17,643 nt of DNA from Desulfovibrio sp. (lineage in GTDB: Bacteria > Desulfobacterota > Desulfovibrionia > Desulfovibrionales > Desulfovibrionaceae), in the NCBI GenBank assembly GCA_014804915.1, contig JAAUYW010000102.1, positions 1-17,643 on the forward strand. The letters are read 5' to 3'. The notes under the pieces are model-generated. The model was not told the origin of the DNA. It did no database searches and saw nothing but the letters and a program-made list of their open reading frames with translations. Below are positions 1 to 7,845 of this stretch, one piece after another; positions within the stretch are counted from its first letter, which is position 1; the number at the start of each line of letters is the position of its first letter. Made by a program: the position numbers and the translations under genes.

Positions 1-61
1 ACTTTTGGGCATCAAGCGCACTACCCTGATTGAAAAATTGAAAAAACGGGGCGTGGCCTAA
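1..61 (+). CDS. C-terminal end of a Fis-type sigma-54 activator (partial)
   Basis: The frame from base 2 reads LLGIKRTTLIEKLKKRGVA and stops at TAA (59-61). This is the recognition-helix end of a Fis-type (HTH_8) DNA-binding domain, with the typical 'LGIxRTTLxxKLKK' pattern found at the C-terminus of NtrC-family sigma-54 activators such as FleQ/FlrC-like regulators. Only 19 codons are in the window, so the receiver or sensor domain and the AAA+ domain cannot be seen and the specific regulator cannot be named. The call rests on the motif alone. A Fis-type tail of another factor is possible, but 'RTTL..KLKK' strongly favours the NtrC family. The next gene is preceded by a sigma-54-like promoter, which fits. 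Confidence 0.8.
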   Translation, partial: LLGIKRTTLIEKLKKRGVA

Positions 62-68
62 GCATAAT

Positions 69-85
69 AGGAATGATTTTTGCAT
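69..85 (+). promoter_or_regulatory. Candidate sigma-54 (-24/-12) promoter for the TPR gene
   Basis: The sequence AGGAATGATTTTTGCAT has GG (70-71) and GC (82-83) separated by exactly 10 bases, the spacing required by sigma-54. The -12 part, TTTGCA, matches consensus well. The -24 part has GG but departs from TGGCAC at other positions. Transcription would start near 95, giving a leader of about 46 bases before the ATG at 141. The upstream gene ends as a sigma-54 activator, which makes the assignment more plausible. No experimental support exists here. Confidence 0.45.
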
Positions 86-100
86 AACTGGGGAATGATT
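70..100 (+). repeat. Direct repeat GGAATGATT, 22-bp period
   Basis: GGAATGATT occurs at 70-78 and again at 92-100, so the copies lie 22 bp apart, about two helical turns. The first copy overlaps the proposed -24 element and the second lies around the expected transcription start. It may be a binding site for a regulator or a chance repeat. Confidence 0.5.
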
Positions 101-140
101 AATAAAACACAAAACGGCATTTGCCTTTAAGGGCAATTAT

Positions 141-2726
141 ATGCGCAAGTACCTTTATTTTCCCCATTTCCAAGTTCACGGCTTCTGGGTTCCCCTGGTC
201 GCGTATCTGTTTTTCCTGTTTGCTGGCTTTTCCTGCGCTTTTGCCGCTGATGTTCCGTCGCGCCAGTCGCTGCGCAGTCCGATCAACCCGGGCGGCCCGG
301 AGGACTGGCCCGAAACTGGCGGACTCTCCACTTCCAGCGCTCCCGCAGGCCAGGCCCATCAGGATGCCGCCCATTTGCGTCCGCCATTCGCGCCGCCTTC
401 CGAAACGCCCATGCCTTCAGTTGAACCCGGGCCGGATGTGACCCTGGGCCATGAGCGCCCCCTTGACTCAGAAGCTCCGGCTGCTCCCCAGCCTGTCCAG
501 GCGCCAGTTGAGCCCCCAGCGGGCGAAGTGCATGTGCCGCAGGCCGGCAGGCAGGCTGGCGGCACGGCCGCAACAACGCAGGTTGGCGCGCCAATGGGCG
601 CAGGGCCAGCCGAAGCGCAGCAGCCGGCCGAGCGCGAAGTCATTTATGTGGATGAAGAGGGCAATCCTGTGCCAAAGCCGCCTGAGCCGGACAAGATGTT
701 TGCCGAGGCTCAGGGCCTTATCGAGCAGGGCAAAAACGACGAGGCCCTGGCCCTGCTTGACAACATTCGCGCCATTCCGTCCCTTGCGCCAGAATTGCTG
801 CAGAATGTGCTTTACGCCATTAGCGATTGTGTCTGGAATCGCTACCAGGACAATCCTCTTGCCGGCTATGAGCCCATCATTTCCGCTACCAACGAGGCGC
901 TGAATGCGAATTTGCGCTCGCCGCGAGTGCCGGACGCATTGCTGCGCCTGGGACTGGCGAACATCAATGTTGGCAACCTGGGCGAAGGCCAGGGCTACAT
1001 TGTCGCGCTTTCGCGGCGTTTCCCCGATTATCCGGGCGTGGCGCAGGGCTTCACGGCCCTTGGCCAGGGCCAGTTGAAACAGGGCAAGGATGCTGACGCC
1101 GAGCGCTCTTTTGGCCTTGTTCTGGATAAATATCCCGAGTCTTCGCAATTGCAGGCTGCCACGGTGGGGCTAGCCAGAGCCCTCATCAACCAGAAAAAGG
1201 ATGAGCGGGCGCAAGTCATTCTGGACTTTCTCAGCAAGCGCTGGCCCCGCTATTACATAAGCGATCCTGATTTTCTGCTGGTGCAGGCCAATAACGATGA
1301 AAAAATGAAGCGCAATGACGCGGCGATGGATTTGCGCTGGCTCTACGTCAACCTTGATCCGTCGCGACCTGAAAACGCGCCGCTCCTACTGAAAATGGCA
1401 GATGAGTACATGGCCAATGGCAAGGCGGATGCGGCCAATTTCATTTATGAGGATATTGGCAGAAATTTTCCTGATTCCGCCGTCGCGCCAACTGCCAGGC
1501 GCAGGCTTGCCGAGCGCGGAATTTATGACTCGCCTTTCAAATATGAGCAGATGGAGCCGGTTTTTGCAGCTGCCGGTCAGGACTCTCTCTGGAAAATATA
1601 TAGCGAGCTCGCTGATGCCTCCAGCTCTGATCAGGAAGGCATAATGGCGCGCCTCAAGCAGGCAATGTGGCTTTACTGGGACAAGCAGTACCCCGAGGCA
1701 ATGGGAAAGGCCGGAGATTTCATTGATGATTATCCTGAAAATCCCGAAACTCCCGAAGCGCCGGATCTCCTCTGGAAAGCGTTTCAAAAGGAGCTGGCCC
1801 AGTCTCTCGCCGAGCAGAATTACGGCCGCATTCTCCTGCTCTGGAACGGATTTCCGCTGGTGCGGGAACGTTACGGCAAAATAGACGCTCCGCTGCGCTA
1901 TGCGCTTGCAGAGGGCTGGGCGGAACGCGGCGACGATCAGAAATCATTTGAGTTGCTCGCTGAATTTCTGAAGGGCCCGATGGATCCGCAATTCGGCGAA
2001 GCTGCCTTTTCCAAATTCTTCAATCATTATTTGCAGCAGGGCGCATGGGACAAGATTCTTGATCTGGGCAAGCTGGTTCGCAACTGGAAGATGCGGCCAG
2101 AATTGCAAAACCAGCTTGATTACGCCGAGGCCCTCTCCGCCCAGAATCTCAACCTTGGCGCTTCCGCCCTTAATCGCTGGCGCGAGCTGGCCAAAAGAAG
2201 CGATATTCCCCTCTACCAGCAGGCCTATGCCACCTATTTCCTGGCAAAGGATGCGGAAAACAGGCGGGATATCCGCAATGCCTATGAGGGCAATCGCAAG
2301 GTGGTGGAACTGTTCCAGCGTCTTGCGGATGAGCGCTCGGACAAGGCTGATCCGGAAAGAATCAAGGAGGCAATGGCCTCGTTAATGGATATTTGCGAGG
2401 TGGGCAACCGCATACCTGAAGCCTTGCAATGGGTGGACCGTTATAGCGCCTATGTTGGCGAGGATTCGTCCGAATATCCAGGCTTGCGCTTTCGCGAGGC
2501 CAGGCTGCATAGAAAGCTGGGCGACAACGCTCGCGCCCAGGCGTTGCTGGAAAACATTGTTGCCAAATTTCCGGATTCCCCTTTTGCGCAGGCAGCAGGC
2601 GCGGAATTGCGCAGTTTTGATGTTTCGCGCGATTTGCAGCGCTATGTTTCTGGCGCTCCGCGCCAGGCCCAGCAGGCAGCCACAGGCTCCACCTCAGGCA
2701 ACTGGAGCAGCACCACTCCCCAGTGA
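141..2726 (+). CDS. Large secreted tetratricopeptide-repeat protein
   Basis: The protein has 861 residues. A signal peptide spans about 1-36: a short basic start (MRKY), a hydrophobic stretch over 17-35, and an AFA-AD cleavage site. No lipobox surrounds Cys32 (AGFSC), so a lipoprotein is not supported. Residues about 40-165 are low-complexity and rich in Pro, Ala and Gln, suggesting a flexible spacer. From about 180 to 840 the protein is helical with many degenerate TPR-like hairpins (for example 'GxxxxAxxxLxxxLxxFP'), ending in a short Ala/Gln/Ser tail. It probably acts in the periplasm or at the outer membrane as a scaffold; the partner is unknown. The ATG at 141 is preceded by TAAGGGC at suitable spacing. 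The gene stands alone behind a sigma-54-like site next to a sigma-54 regulator, so a link to motility or surface functions is possible but is inference only. Confidence 0.85.
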   Translation: MRKYLYFPHFQVHGFWVPLVAYLFFLFAGFSCAFAADVPSRQSLRSPINPGGPEDWPETGGLSTSSAPAGQAHQDAAHLRPPFAPPSETPMPSVEPGPDVTLGHERPLDSEAPAAPQPVQAPVEPPAGEVHVPQAGRQAGGTAATTQVGAPMGAGPAEAQQPAEREVIYVDEEGNPVPKPPEPDKMFAEAQGLIEQGKNDEALALLDNIRAIPSLAPELLQNVLYAISDCVWNRYQDNPLAGYEPIISATNEALNANLRSPRVPDALLRLGLANINVGNLGEGQGYIVALSRRFPDYPGVAQGFTALGQGQLKQGKDADAERSFGLVLDKYPESSQLQAATVGLARALINQKKDERAQVILDFLSKRWPRYYISDPDFLLVQANNDEKMKRNDAAMDLRWLYVNLDPSRPENAPLLLKMADEYMANGKADAANFIYEDIGRNFPDSAVAPTARRRLAERGIYDSPFKYEQMEPVFAAAGQDSLWKIYSELADASSSDQEGIMARLKQAMWLYWDKQYPEAMGKAGDFIDDYPENPETPEAPDLLWKAFQKELAQSLAEQNYGRILLLWNGFPLVRERYGKIDAPLRYALAEGWAERGDDQKSFELLAEFLKGPMDPQFGEAAFSKFFNHYLQQGAWDKILDLGKLVRNWKMRPELQNQLDYAEALSAQNLNLGASALNRWRELAKRSDIPLYQQAYATYFLAKDAENRRDIRNAYEGNRKVVELFQRLADERSDKADPERIKEAMASLMDICEVGNRIPEALQWVDRYSAYVGEDSSEYPGLRFREARLHRKLGDNARAQALLENIVAKFPDSPFAQAAGAELRSFDVSRDLQRYVSGAPRQAQQAATGSTSGNWSSTTPQ

Positions 2727-2758
2727 CAGGCTGGGGCCGGAGCTGTGGGCATAAGTGC

Positions 2759-2776
2759 GCCCCAGTTGGGGGCTTT
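2759..2776 (+). terminator. Weak candidate terminator after the TPR gene
   Basis: GCCCC (2759-2763) can pair with GGGGC (2769-2773) around the loop AGTTG, followed by only three T residues. The stem is short and the T-run poor, so it may only attenuate. The rest of the 185-base gap (2727-2911) shows no convincing gene. A poor sigma-70-like pair (TTGCTT at 2786-2791 and TGTAAT at 2807-2812, spacer 15) could start transcription of the next gene. Confidence 0.3.
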
Positions 2777-2911
2777 GCCGCAAAATTGCTTTTTGGCAGG
2801 GATTCCTGTAATGATGCGGAGGGCTGTTACGCAATGCCATGCAGAGCCTGGCTTGCCAGACGGCGCATTGGCTTCTGGAAACTTTCTCTCACTAATGAGG
2901 GTTCAAGCATT

Positions 2912-3544
2912 ATGAAAATCCGGTTTTGCATCCTTGTGCTGGCAATAGTTGTGGCTGCGCTTTCCGGGAAGGCTTTCGCCCAGGATCTGAAAATTTTTGC
3001 GTGGCTTGAAAATGATACCATTCTTGTCCAGTGTGATTTTGACCGGGGCAGACCCGCGCCGGATGCCTCGATAACGGTTTACGACAGCGTTGACAGGCGG
3101 GAGCTGGCGCACGGCGTTACGAACAGGCAGGGGCGTTATGCCTTTCCGGTGCCAGAGGTAATCAGGCGCGGACATGGCCTTTTGATAATAGCTGACGCGG
3201 GCAAGGGCCACAGGGGTGGCTGGGCCATGGATGCATCGGAGCTTTATGCGGCTGCTTCCCTTACCGCGGGATTTGATGAGGCGGCTCTCGCGGCCCGGGG
3301 CCAGGCTCCTGGCCATGTCAGCCTCCAGACAACGCCTGTTGACGCGCCAGCAGCCCAGGGCCCGCTAACCCGGGAGCATGTGCGCGATATCGTCAATGAA
3401 GCTCTGGAGCTCAAGCTTGCTCCAATCCGCCAGCAAATGGCCGCAAGCTCTTCCTGGACGCTGCTTGCCGAGATAATCGGCGGCCTCGGCTGGATTGTCG
3501 GCCTGATCGGCATAGTTTGCTATTTCAGGGCCCGCAAATCCTGA
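2912..3544 (+). CDS. NikL/CbiL-like periplasmic protein with C-terminal membrane anchor
   Basis: The protein has 210 residues. A signal peptide spans 1-23 (ending KAFA), followed by 'KIFAWLENDTI' and a beta-sandwich carboxypeptidase-regulatory-like region at about 24-115 (ITVYD, NRQGRYAF, LLIIADAGKGH). Residues 155-178 form a helix (VNEALELKLAPIRQQM), and 184-204 form one membrane segment followed by RARK. This order matches the NikL/CbiL accessory proteins that accompany ECF-type nickel/cobalt transporters in Desulfovibrio and relatives. No transporter genes (NikM/CbiM, NikQ/CbiQ, NikO/CbiO) occur here, so the metal role is unproven. The mature start is QDLKIF, whereas I recall related proteins starting with a His after cleavage (AHK/AHR). 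The frame stays open back to 2723, but the ATG at 2912 is preferred because it follows a GAGG site and places the signal peptide at the N-terminus. Confidence 0.72.
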   Translation: MKIRFCILVLAIVVAALSGKAFAQDLKIFAWLENDTILVQCDFDRGRPAPDASITVYDSVDRRELAHGVTNRQGRYAFPVPEVIRRGHGLLIIADAGKGHRGGWAMDASELYAAASLTAGFDEAALAARGQAPGHVSLQTTPVDAPAAQGPLTREHVRDIVNEALELKLAPIRQQMAASSSWTLLAEIIGGLGWIVGLIGIVCYFRARKS

Positions 3545-3595
3545 TATTTCCGATATTTGCCAGAAAGTTTATCGCCGGAGCCGGAAAGCGCAGCC

Positions 3596-5401
3596 ATGAC
3601 TCCCCAGGAACGGATTCGCAATTTCTGCATTATTGCCCACATTGATCACGGCAAGTCAACTCTTGCAGACAGGATTCTTGAAAAGACAGGCCTTGTCAGC
3701 CAGCGGGAGGCGCGCGAGCAGTATCTTGACAAAATGGACCTGGAGCGCGAGCGCGGCATAACGATCAAGGCGCAGACAGTGCGCATTCCGTATATTGCCA
3801 GCGATGGCAGGCAATACGAGCTGAATCTGATTGATACGCCCGGTCATGTGGATTTTCATTATGAGGTTTCCCGTTCTCTTGCAGCCTGCGAGGGCGCGCT
3901 GCTTGTTGTTGACGCTTCCCAGGGCGTGGAAGCGCAGACCATAGCAAATGTCTATCTTGCGCTTGACCATAATCATGAAATGGTGCCAGTTCTGAACAAG
4001 ATAGATCTGCCAGGCGCGGATGTGGAAAAAGTTAAAAAGGAAATTGAGGACAGCATCGGCCTTGACTGCGGCAATGCGCTTGCGATCAGCGCAAAAAGCG
4101 GCCAGGGCGTCGAGGACGTTCTGGAGGCCATAATCCGGCATTTGCCCCCGCCCGAAGGCAATCCGGAGGGCCCGCTCAAGGCGCTGATCTTTGATTCCTG
4201 GTATGACAGCTATCAGGGCGTAGTCACCCTGTTTCGCGTTGTCGATGGCAAGATTCGCCCGGGTGACAAAATTCGCCTGATGAATTCTGGCCGGGAATAT
4301 GAGGTGCTGCGGCTGGGCGTATTTTCGCCTGAAGCCCTGGATGTGCCGGAGCTTGGCGCTGGCGAGGTCGGCTTTCTCTGCGCTTCGATCAAGGAGCTTG
4401 GCCATGCGCGGGTTGGGGACACAATTACGCATGTGGACAATCCCGCTGCCGAGCCCATTGCCGGTTTCAATGATGTGAAGCCGATGGTGTTCTGCGGTCT
4501 ATACCCCACAGAATCTTCTGAATATGAAAATCTCAAGGCCGCCTTGCAAAAATTGCAGCTGAATGACGCCGCATTGAGTTTTGAGCCGGAAACCTCCCAG
4601 GCTCTGGGGTTCGGCTTTCGCTGCGGATTTCTCGGCCTGCTGCACATGGAAATCATTCAGGAGCGGCTGGAACGGGAATTTCAGGTGGGGCTGATTGCTT
4701 CTTCGCCATCTGTCATTTATCGCGTTGAACTCACTGACGGCGAGATTCTGGAAATAGACAATCCGAGCAAGCTGCCCGATATGAGCCGCATCCGCAGCTT
4801 GTCCGAGCCGTATGTAAGCATGGATATTCATACGCCGCCCGAATATGTCGGCAATGTGATGAAGCTTTGCGAAGAAAAGCGCGGCACGCAGAAAAACCTG
4901 AAATACCTGACAGAAAACCGCATTGTCGCCACATACGAATTTCCCTTTGCGGAAATTGTCTATGATTTTTTTGACAGGCTGAAATCTGCTACCCGCGGCT
5001 ATGCCTCAATGGATTACCAGCCGATTGATTACCGCGAATCCGATCTTGTGCGCCTGGATATCATGATCAACGGCGAAATTGTGGACGCGCTTTCCGTGAT
5101 TGTGCATCGCGACAAGGCGTATTCATATGGCCGCTCTCTTGCGCTCAAGCTCAAGCGCACCATTCCGCGCCAGCTTTTCCAGATTGCCATCCAGGCTGCG
5201 ATAGGCCAGAAAATCATTGCCCGCGAAACTGTATCCGCATTTCGCAAGGATGTTACTGCAAAATGCTATGGCGGAGATATTACCCGCAAGCGCAAATTGC
5301 TGGAAAAACAGAAAGCCGGCAAGAAACGCATGAAAAGAATGGGCAATGTGGAATTGCCGCAGGAAGCATTTTTGGCAGCGCTCAAGGTCGGGGATGAATA
5401 G
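3596..5401 (+). CDS. lepA: Elongation factor 4 (LepA), ribosome back-translocating GTPase
   Basis: The protein has 601 residues from the ATG at 3596, the usual LepA length. GTPase motifs are complete: G1 AHIDHGKST (14-22), RGIT (53-56), DTPGH (80-84), NKID (134-137) and SAKSG further on. The C-terminal hallmark [22 protein letters not shown] is followed by the basic tail ending in [12 protein letters not shown], which separates LepA from EF-G and BipA. EF4 binds ribosomes and acts in translation or initiation under stress. The start at 3596 is preceded by GGAAAG. A TTG at 3557 would add 13 residues with no family match and is less likely. The upstream gene ends 51 bases before; the methyltransferase begins 12 bases after the stop, so those two are probably co-transcribed. 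Confidence 0.97.
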   Translation: MTPQERIRNFCIIAHIDHGKSTLADRILEKTGLVSQREAREQYLDKMDLERERGITIKAQTVRIPYIASDGRQYELNLIDTPGHVDFHYEVSRSLAACEGALLVVDASQGVEAQTIANVYLALDHNHEMVPVLNKIDLPGADVEKVKKEIEDSIGLDCGNALAISAKSGQGVEDVLEAIIRHLPPPEGNPEGPLKALIFDSWYDSYQGVVTLFRVVDGKIRPGDKIRLMNSGREYEVLRLGVFSPEALDVPELGAGEVGFLCASIKELGHARVGDTITHVDNPAAEPIAGFNDVKPMVFCGLYPTESSEYENLKAALQKLQLNDAALSFEPETSQALGFGFRCGFLGLLHMEIIQERLEREFQVGLIASSPSVIYRVELTDGEILEIDNPSKLPDMSRIRSLSEPYVSMDIHTPPEYVGNVMKLCEEKRGTQKNLKYLTENRIVATYEFPFAEIVYDFFDRLKSATRGYASMDYQPIDYRESDLVRLDIMINGEIVDALSVIVHRDKAYSYGRSLALKLKRTIPRQLFQIAIQAAIGQKIIARETVSAFRKDVTAKCYGGDITRKRKLLEKQKAGKKRMKRMGNVELPQEAFLAALKVGDE

Positions 5402-5413
5402 CGGGCAGCCGAT

Positions 5414-6373
5414 TTGAAAATTTCTTCAAATATTGCTGATAAAGCGGAGGATGTCCTTTCCGGCAATGCCAGAGCTGCGCTCATCCAGTGTGATTGCAGG
5501 AACGTCTTGCCGAAATTGCCAGAAGCCAGCATTGACCTGGTGATTACAGATCCTCCGTATTTCATTGACCGCATGGACCTGGGCTGGGATGATGGGCGTT
5601 TGGCAAACAGCGCCGCGAAAGCCGGTGTAATCGGCGGCTTGCCAATCGGCATGAAGTTTGATCGCAGGCAGGGCGCCGAATTGCAAAAATTCATGCTGCC
5701 TGTTGCGGAAGAGCTTTTCAGAGTGCTAAAGCCTGGCGGTTTCTGTCTCGTTTTCTCGCAGGCCAGACTGTATCACCGGATGGCTATGGCTTTTGATGAA
5801 GCCGGTTTTGAAATCAGGGACATGCTGGCCTGGAAGCGCGAAGGCCAGGCAAAGGCATTCTCGCAGGCGCATTTCATCAGAAAGAATTCCACACTCTCGA
5901 AAGAAGAAAAGGCAAAGCTGATTACGGAACTATCTGTCTACAAGACCCCCCAGCTAAAGCCGCAAATGGAGCCTCTTGTCCTGGCCCAAAAACCGCGTGA
6001 GGGAACGTTTGTTGAAAATTGGCGGAAATATGGGGTGGGGCTGGTTAATTTCAGCGAATCTCTCGATGGCAAATGCCCTGGAAATGTGATGGAAATCTCC
6101 AGGCATGAGCCTGGGAGGGCCAGGATAGGGCACTTGACAGTCAAGCCGCAGCGATTGATCAGCCATCTTGCGAGGCTTTTTTCACGCGCAGGAGGCATAG
6201 TGCTGGATCCTTTTGCTGGCAGCGGCTCGCATGGGGCGGCCGTTCTTGGCAATGGCCGTCGCTTTATTGGCTTCGAGAAAGAGGGCAGATATATCGGGAT
6301 TGCGCGGAGCCGGCTTGCCAGTGGAGCCTGCCAGCAGGATCCTGGGAATTCCTCTGGCGCGCATGGTGGCTAA
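5414..6373 (+). CDS. Orphan beta-class DNA methyltransferase (N6-adenine or N4-cytosine)
   Basis: The protein has 319 residues. The catalytic motif IV, TDPPYF (45-50), lies near the N-terminus, and the AdoMet-binding motif I, VLDPFAGSG (263-271), near the C-terminus. This IV-then-I order defines the beta class in the N6_N4_Mtase family. 'LKPGGFCLVFSQ' after motif IV and 'GNGRRFIGFEKE' after motif I also fit. The middle region (about 130-245) is the likely target-recognition part. DPPY is seen both in adenine-N6 and some cytosine-N4 enzymes, so the product cannot be fixed. The only reasonable start is TTG at 5414, with a stop codon shortly upstream in frame and a weak ribosome site; translation may depend on coupling to lepA 12 bases before. 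No endonuclease is next to it, which suggests an orphan, possibly epigenetic, methyltransferase. Confidence 0.85.
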   Translation: MKISSNIADKAEDVLSGNARAALIQCDCRNVLPKLPEASIDLVITDPPYFIDRMDLGWDDGRLANSAAKAGVIGGLPIGMKFDRRQGAELQKFMLPVAEELFRVLKPGGFCLVFSQARLYHRMAMAFDEAGFEIRDMLAWKREGQAKAFSQAHFIRKNSTLSKEEKAKLITELSVYKTPQLKPQMEPLVLAQKPREGTFVENWRKYGVGLVNFSESLDGKCPGNVMEISRHEPGRARIGHLTVKPQRLISHLARLFSRAGGIVLDPFAGSGSHGAAVLGNGRRFIGFEKEGRYIGIARSRLASGACQQDPGNSSGAHGG

Positions 6374-6543
6374 CCTGATTTTTTTGCAATTGATTCAGGT
6401 ATAAAGCCATAGGCTTGCCTTGAAATAACGCTTGGGTTAATCTGTATGTGCGGCGTCCTGCGGTGCGCAGCTATGGATGTTGGATGGCGAGCGGCCGTCA
6501 TGGCCGGAGCAAGCGCGGCAGCATTTGTAACAAGGAAGCAGGC
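6374..6543 (+). other. 170-base spacer before the glycan operon
   Basis: This gap holds a small hairpin (AAGCC 6404-6408 / GGCTT 6412-6416, loop ATA) without a T-run, so it is not a convincing terminator. A weak sigma-70-like pair is TTGAAA (6420-6425) and TGTATG (6443-6448) with a 17-base spacer. A 33-codon frame (6446-6547) opens here and its stop overlaps the ATG of the next gene. A promoter for the five-gene operon is expected in this gap, but none is strong. Confidence 0.3.
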
Positions 6544-7839
6544 ATGAAAAATTCACCGGCTCAGGCGGAGCAAAAGGCGCAGCCAGGCTATAATCGTAAA
6601 AGGGGCAAGCTCTCTTTTGAGCGCATGGTGGAAATGGCTGAACACATGGGGCTTGCCAATCCGCTTTTTGTCTGTCATGACCGCGCCGCGAAATCGACTA
6701 CAAGCATTGCCGGCAAGGAATATCTCAATTTTTCCACTTACGATTATCTGGATATTAACGCGCACCCGGAAATCACTGCCGCAGTTGCCGAAGTGGCCGC
6801 CAAATTTGGCACTTCCGCCGGCGCTAGCCGTCTGGTAGGCGGCGAAAGGCCGCAGCACCGCAAGCTTGAAAAGGCATTCGCAGATCTCTATGAAGTTGAA
6901 GACGCCATAGTGTATGTCAGCGGGCATGCGGCCAATGTCAATACGCTTGGCTTCATGTTCGGCAACCGCGATGCCATTTTTCATGACGGCCTGGCCCACA
7001 ATTCGCTTGTGCAGGGCTCGATGCTGTCTGGCGCGACCCGTTATTCCTACGCGCATAATGACTGTCACGCGCTTGAGGCGATGCTGAAAAAACACAGGCG
7101 CGATCACAAGTATGCGCTGATAGTTACCGAAGGCCTGTTCAGCATGGATGGCAATATTCCCGATCTGCCCAGACTGATTGAGCTCAAGAAGGAATATGAT
7201 TGCCTGCTGATGGTTGATGAGGCGCATTCCCTTGGTGTGCTTGGCAAGACTGGGCGGGGCGTAAGGGAGTATTTTGGCATCAATCCGTCAGATGTCGATT
7301 TGTGGATGAGCACTCTTTCAAAAGCAATGTGCGGCTGCGGCGGCTTCATCGCTGGCAGCAGTGAGATAATTCATTTTCTTAAATACGGTTCGCCGGGATT
7401 TGTGTTCAGCGTTGGCATGCCGCCAGTTATCGCGGCCGCATGCGACAAGGCGCTTGAGATCATGCTCAGGGAGCCGGAACGTGTGCGCAGGCTCCAGGAA
7501 ATCAGCCAGTATTTTCTGGAATATGCCAGGGTGCGCGGCCTGGATACAGGGGCTGCCCAGGGCTATGCCGTATTGCCGATAATGGTGGGCGATTCCATGG
7601 TCGCCGGCTTTTTGTCGCAGCTTCTGTTCCAGCGCGGCATCTATGTTATGCCAATCGCATTTCCGGCAGTGAAAGAAGGCACTGCGCGCTTGCGCTTCTT
7701 TATTTCGGCCTCGCATACCAGAGAGCAAATTCGCACCGCTATTGACGCCGTTGTCGAAGAACTGCCGAAAGCCAGGACGATAGTGGAAAAATACCGCCAG
7801 GGCCACCCGCAAGAGGCCTCTGCCCCCGCTTCAGACTGA
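6544..7839 (+). CDS. PLP-dependent alpha-oxoamine synthase (RkpG/WcbT/SPT-like)
   Basis: The protein has 431 residues from the ATG at 6544, which follows AAGGA with a 7-base spacer. It has the fold-type I alpha-oxoamine synthase layout: substrate-entry motif YLNFSTYDYLD (60-70), GTSAGASRLVGG (89-100), VSGHAANV (125-132), LAHNS (150-154), DEAHSLGVLG (225-234) and the PLP-binding lysine K260 in STLSKAM. Such enzymes condense an acyl thioester with an amino acid, with loss of CO2, to give an amino ketone. KBL, BioF, serine palmitoyltransferase and CqsA belong here. The text 'GFVFSVGMPP' and the glycan context point to the standalone type found in capsule/K-antigen loci (RkpG, WcbT) rather than BioF, and there are no biotin genes nearby. 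No acyl carrier protein or reductase is in view, so the acyl donor and amino acid are unknown. It is the first gene of the operon; the glycosyltransferase starts 6 bases after its stop. Confidence 0.85.
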   Translation: MKNSPAQAEQKAQPGYNRKRGKLSFERMVEMAEHMGLANPLFVCHDRAAKSTTSIAGKEYLNFSTYDYLDINAHPEITAAVAEVAAKFGTSAGASRLVGGERPQHRKLEKAFADLYEVEDAIVYVSGHAANVNTLGFMFGNRDAIFHDGLAHNSLVQGSMLSGATRYSYAHNDCHALEAMLKKHRRDHKYALIVTEGLFSMDGNIPDLPRLIELKKEYDCLLMVDEAHSLGVLGKTGRGVREYFGINPSDVDLWMSTLSKAMCGCGGFIAGSSEIIHFLKYGSPGFVFSVGMPPVIAAACDKALEIMLREPERVRRLQEISQYFLEYARVRGLDTGAAQGYAVLPIMVGDSMVAGFLSQLLFQRGIYVMPIAFPAVKEGTARLRFFISASHTREQIRTAIDAVVEELPKARTIVEKYRQGHPQEASAPASD

Positions 7840-7845
7840 GCGAAA

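Noticed and set aside
468..1148. Minus-strand frames inside the TPR gene
   Set aside because: They are antisense to a gene with clear signal peptide and repeats, and no motif or ribosome site supports them.
2723..2911. Long N-terminal extension of the NikL-like protein
   Set aside because: The frame is open, but it would bury the signal peptide more than 60 residues inside the protein; ATG 2912 has a ribosome site and puts the signal at the start.
6334..6354. Cloning-vector-like cluster of GGATCC and GAATTC sites
   Set aside because: The sites lie in frame in the methyltransferase C-terminus with the same base composition as the surroundings; there is no other vector sequence.
6397..6420. 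Terminator after the methyltransferase
   Set aside because: The hairpin stem is only five base pairs and no T-run follows, so termination is not supported.
6544..7839. CqsA-type quorum-sensing autoinducer synthase
   Set aside because: The fold is shared, but no CqsS-like sensor kinase or response regulator is nearby, and the glycosyltransferase neighbours suit the RkpG/WcbT type better.
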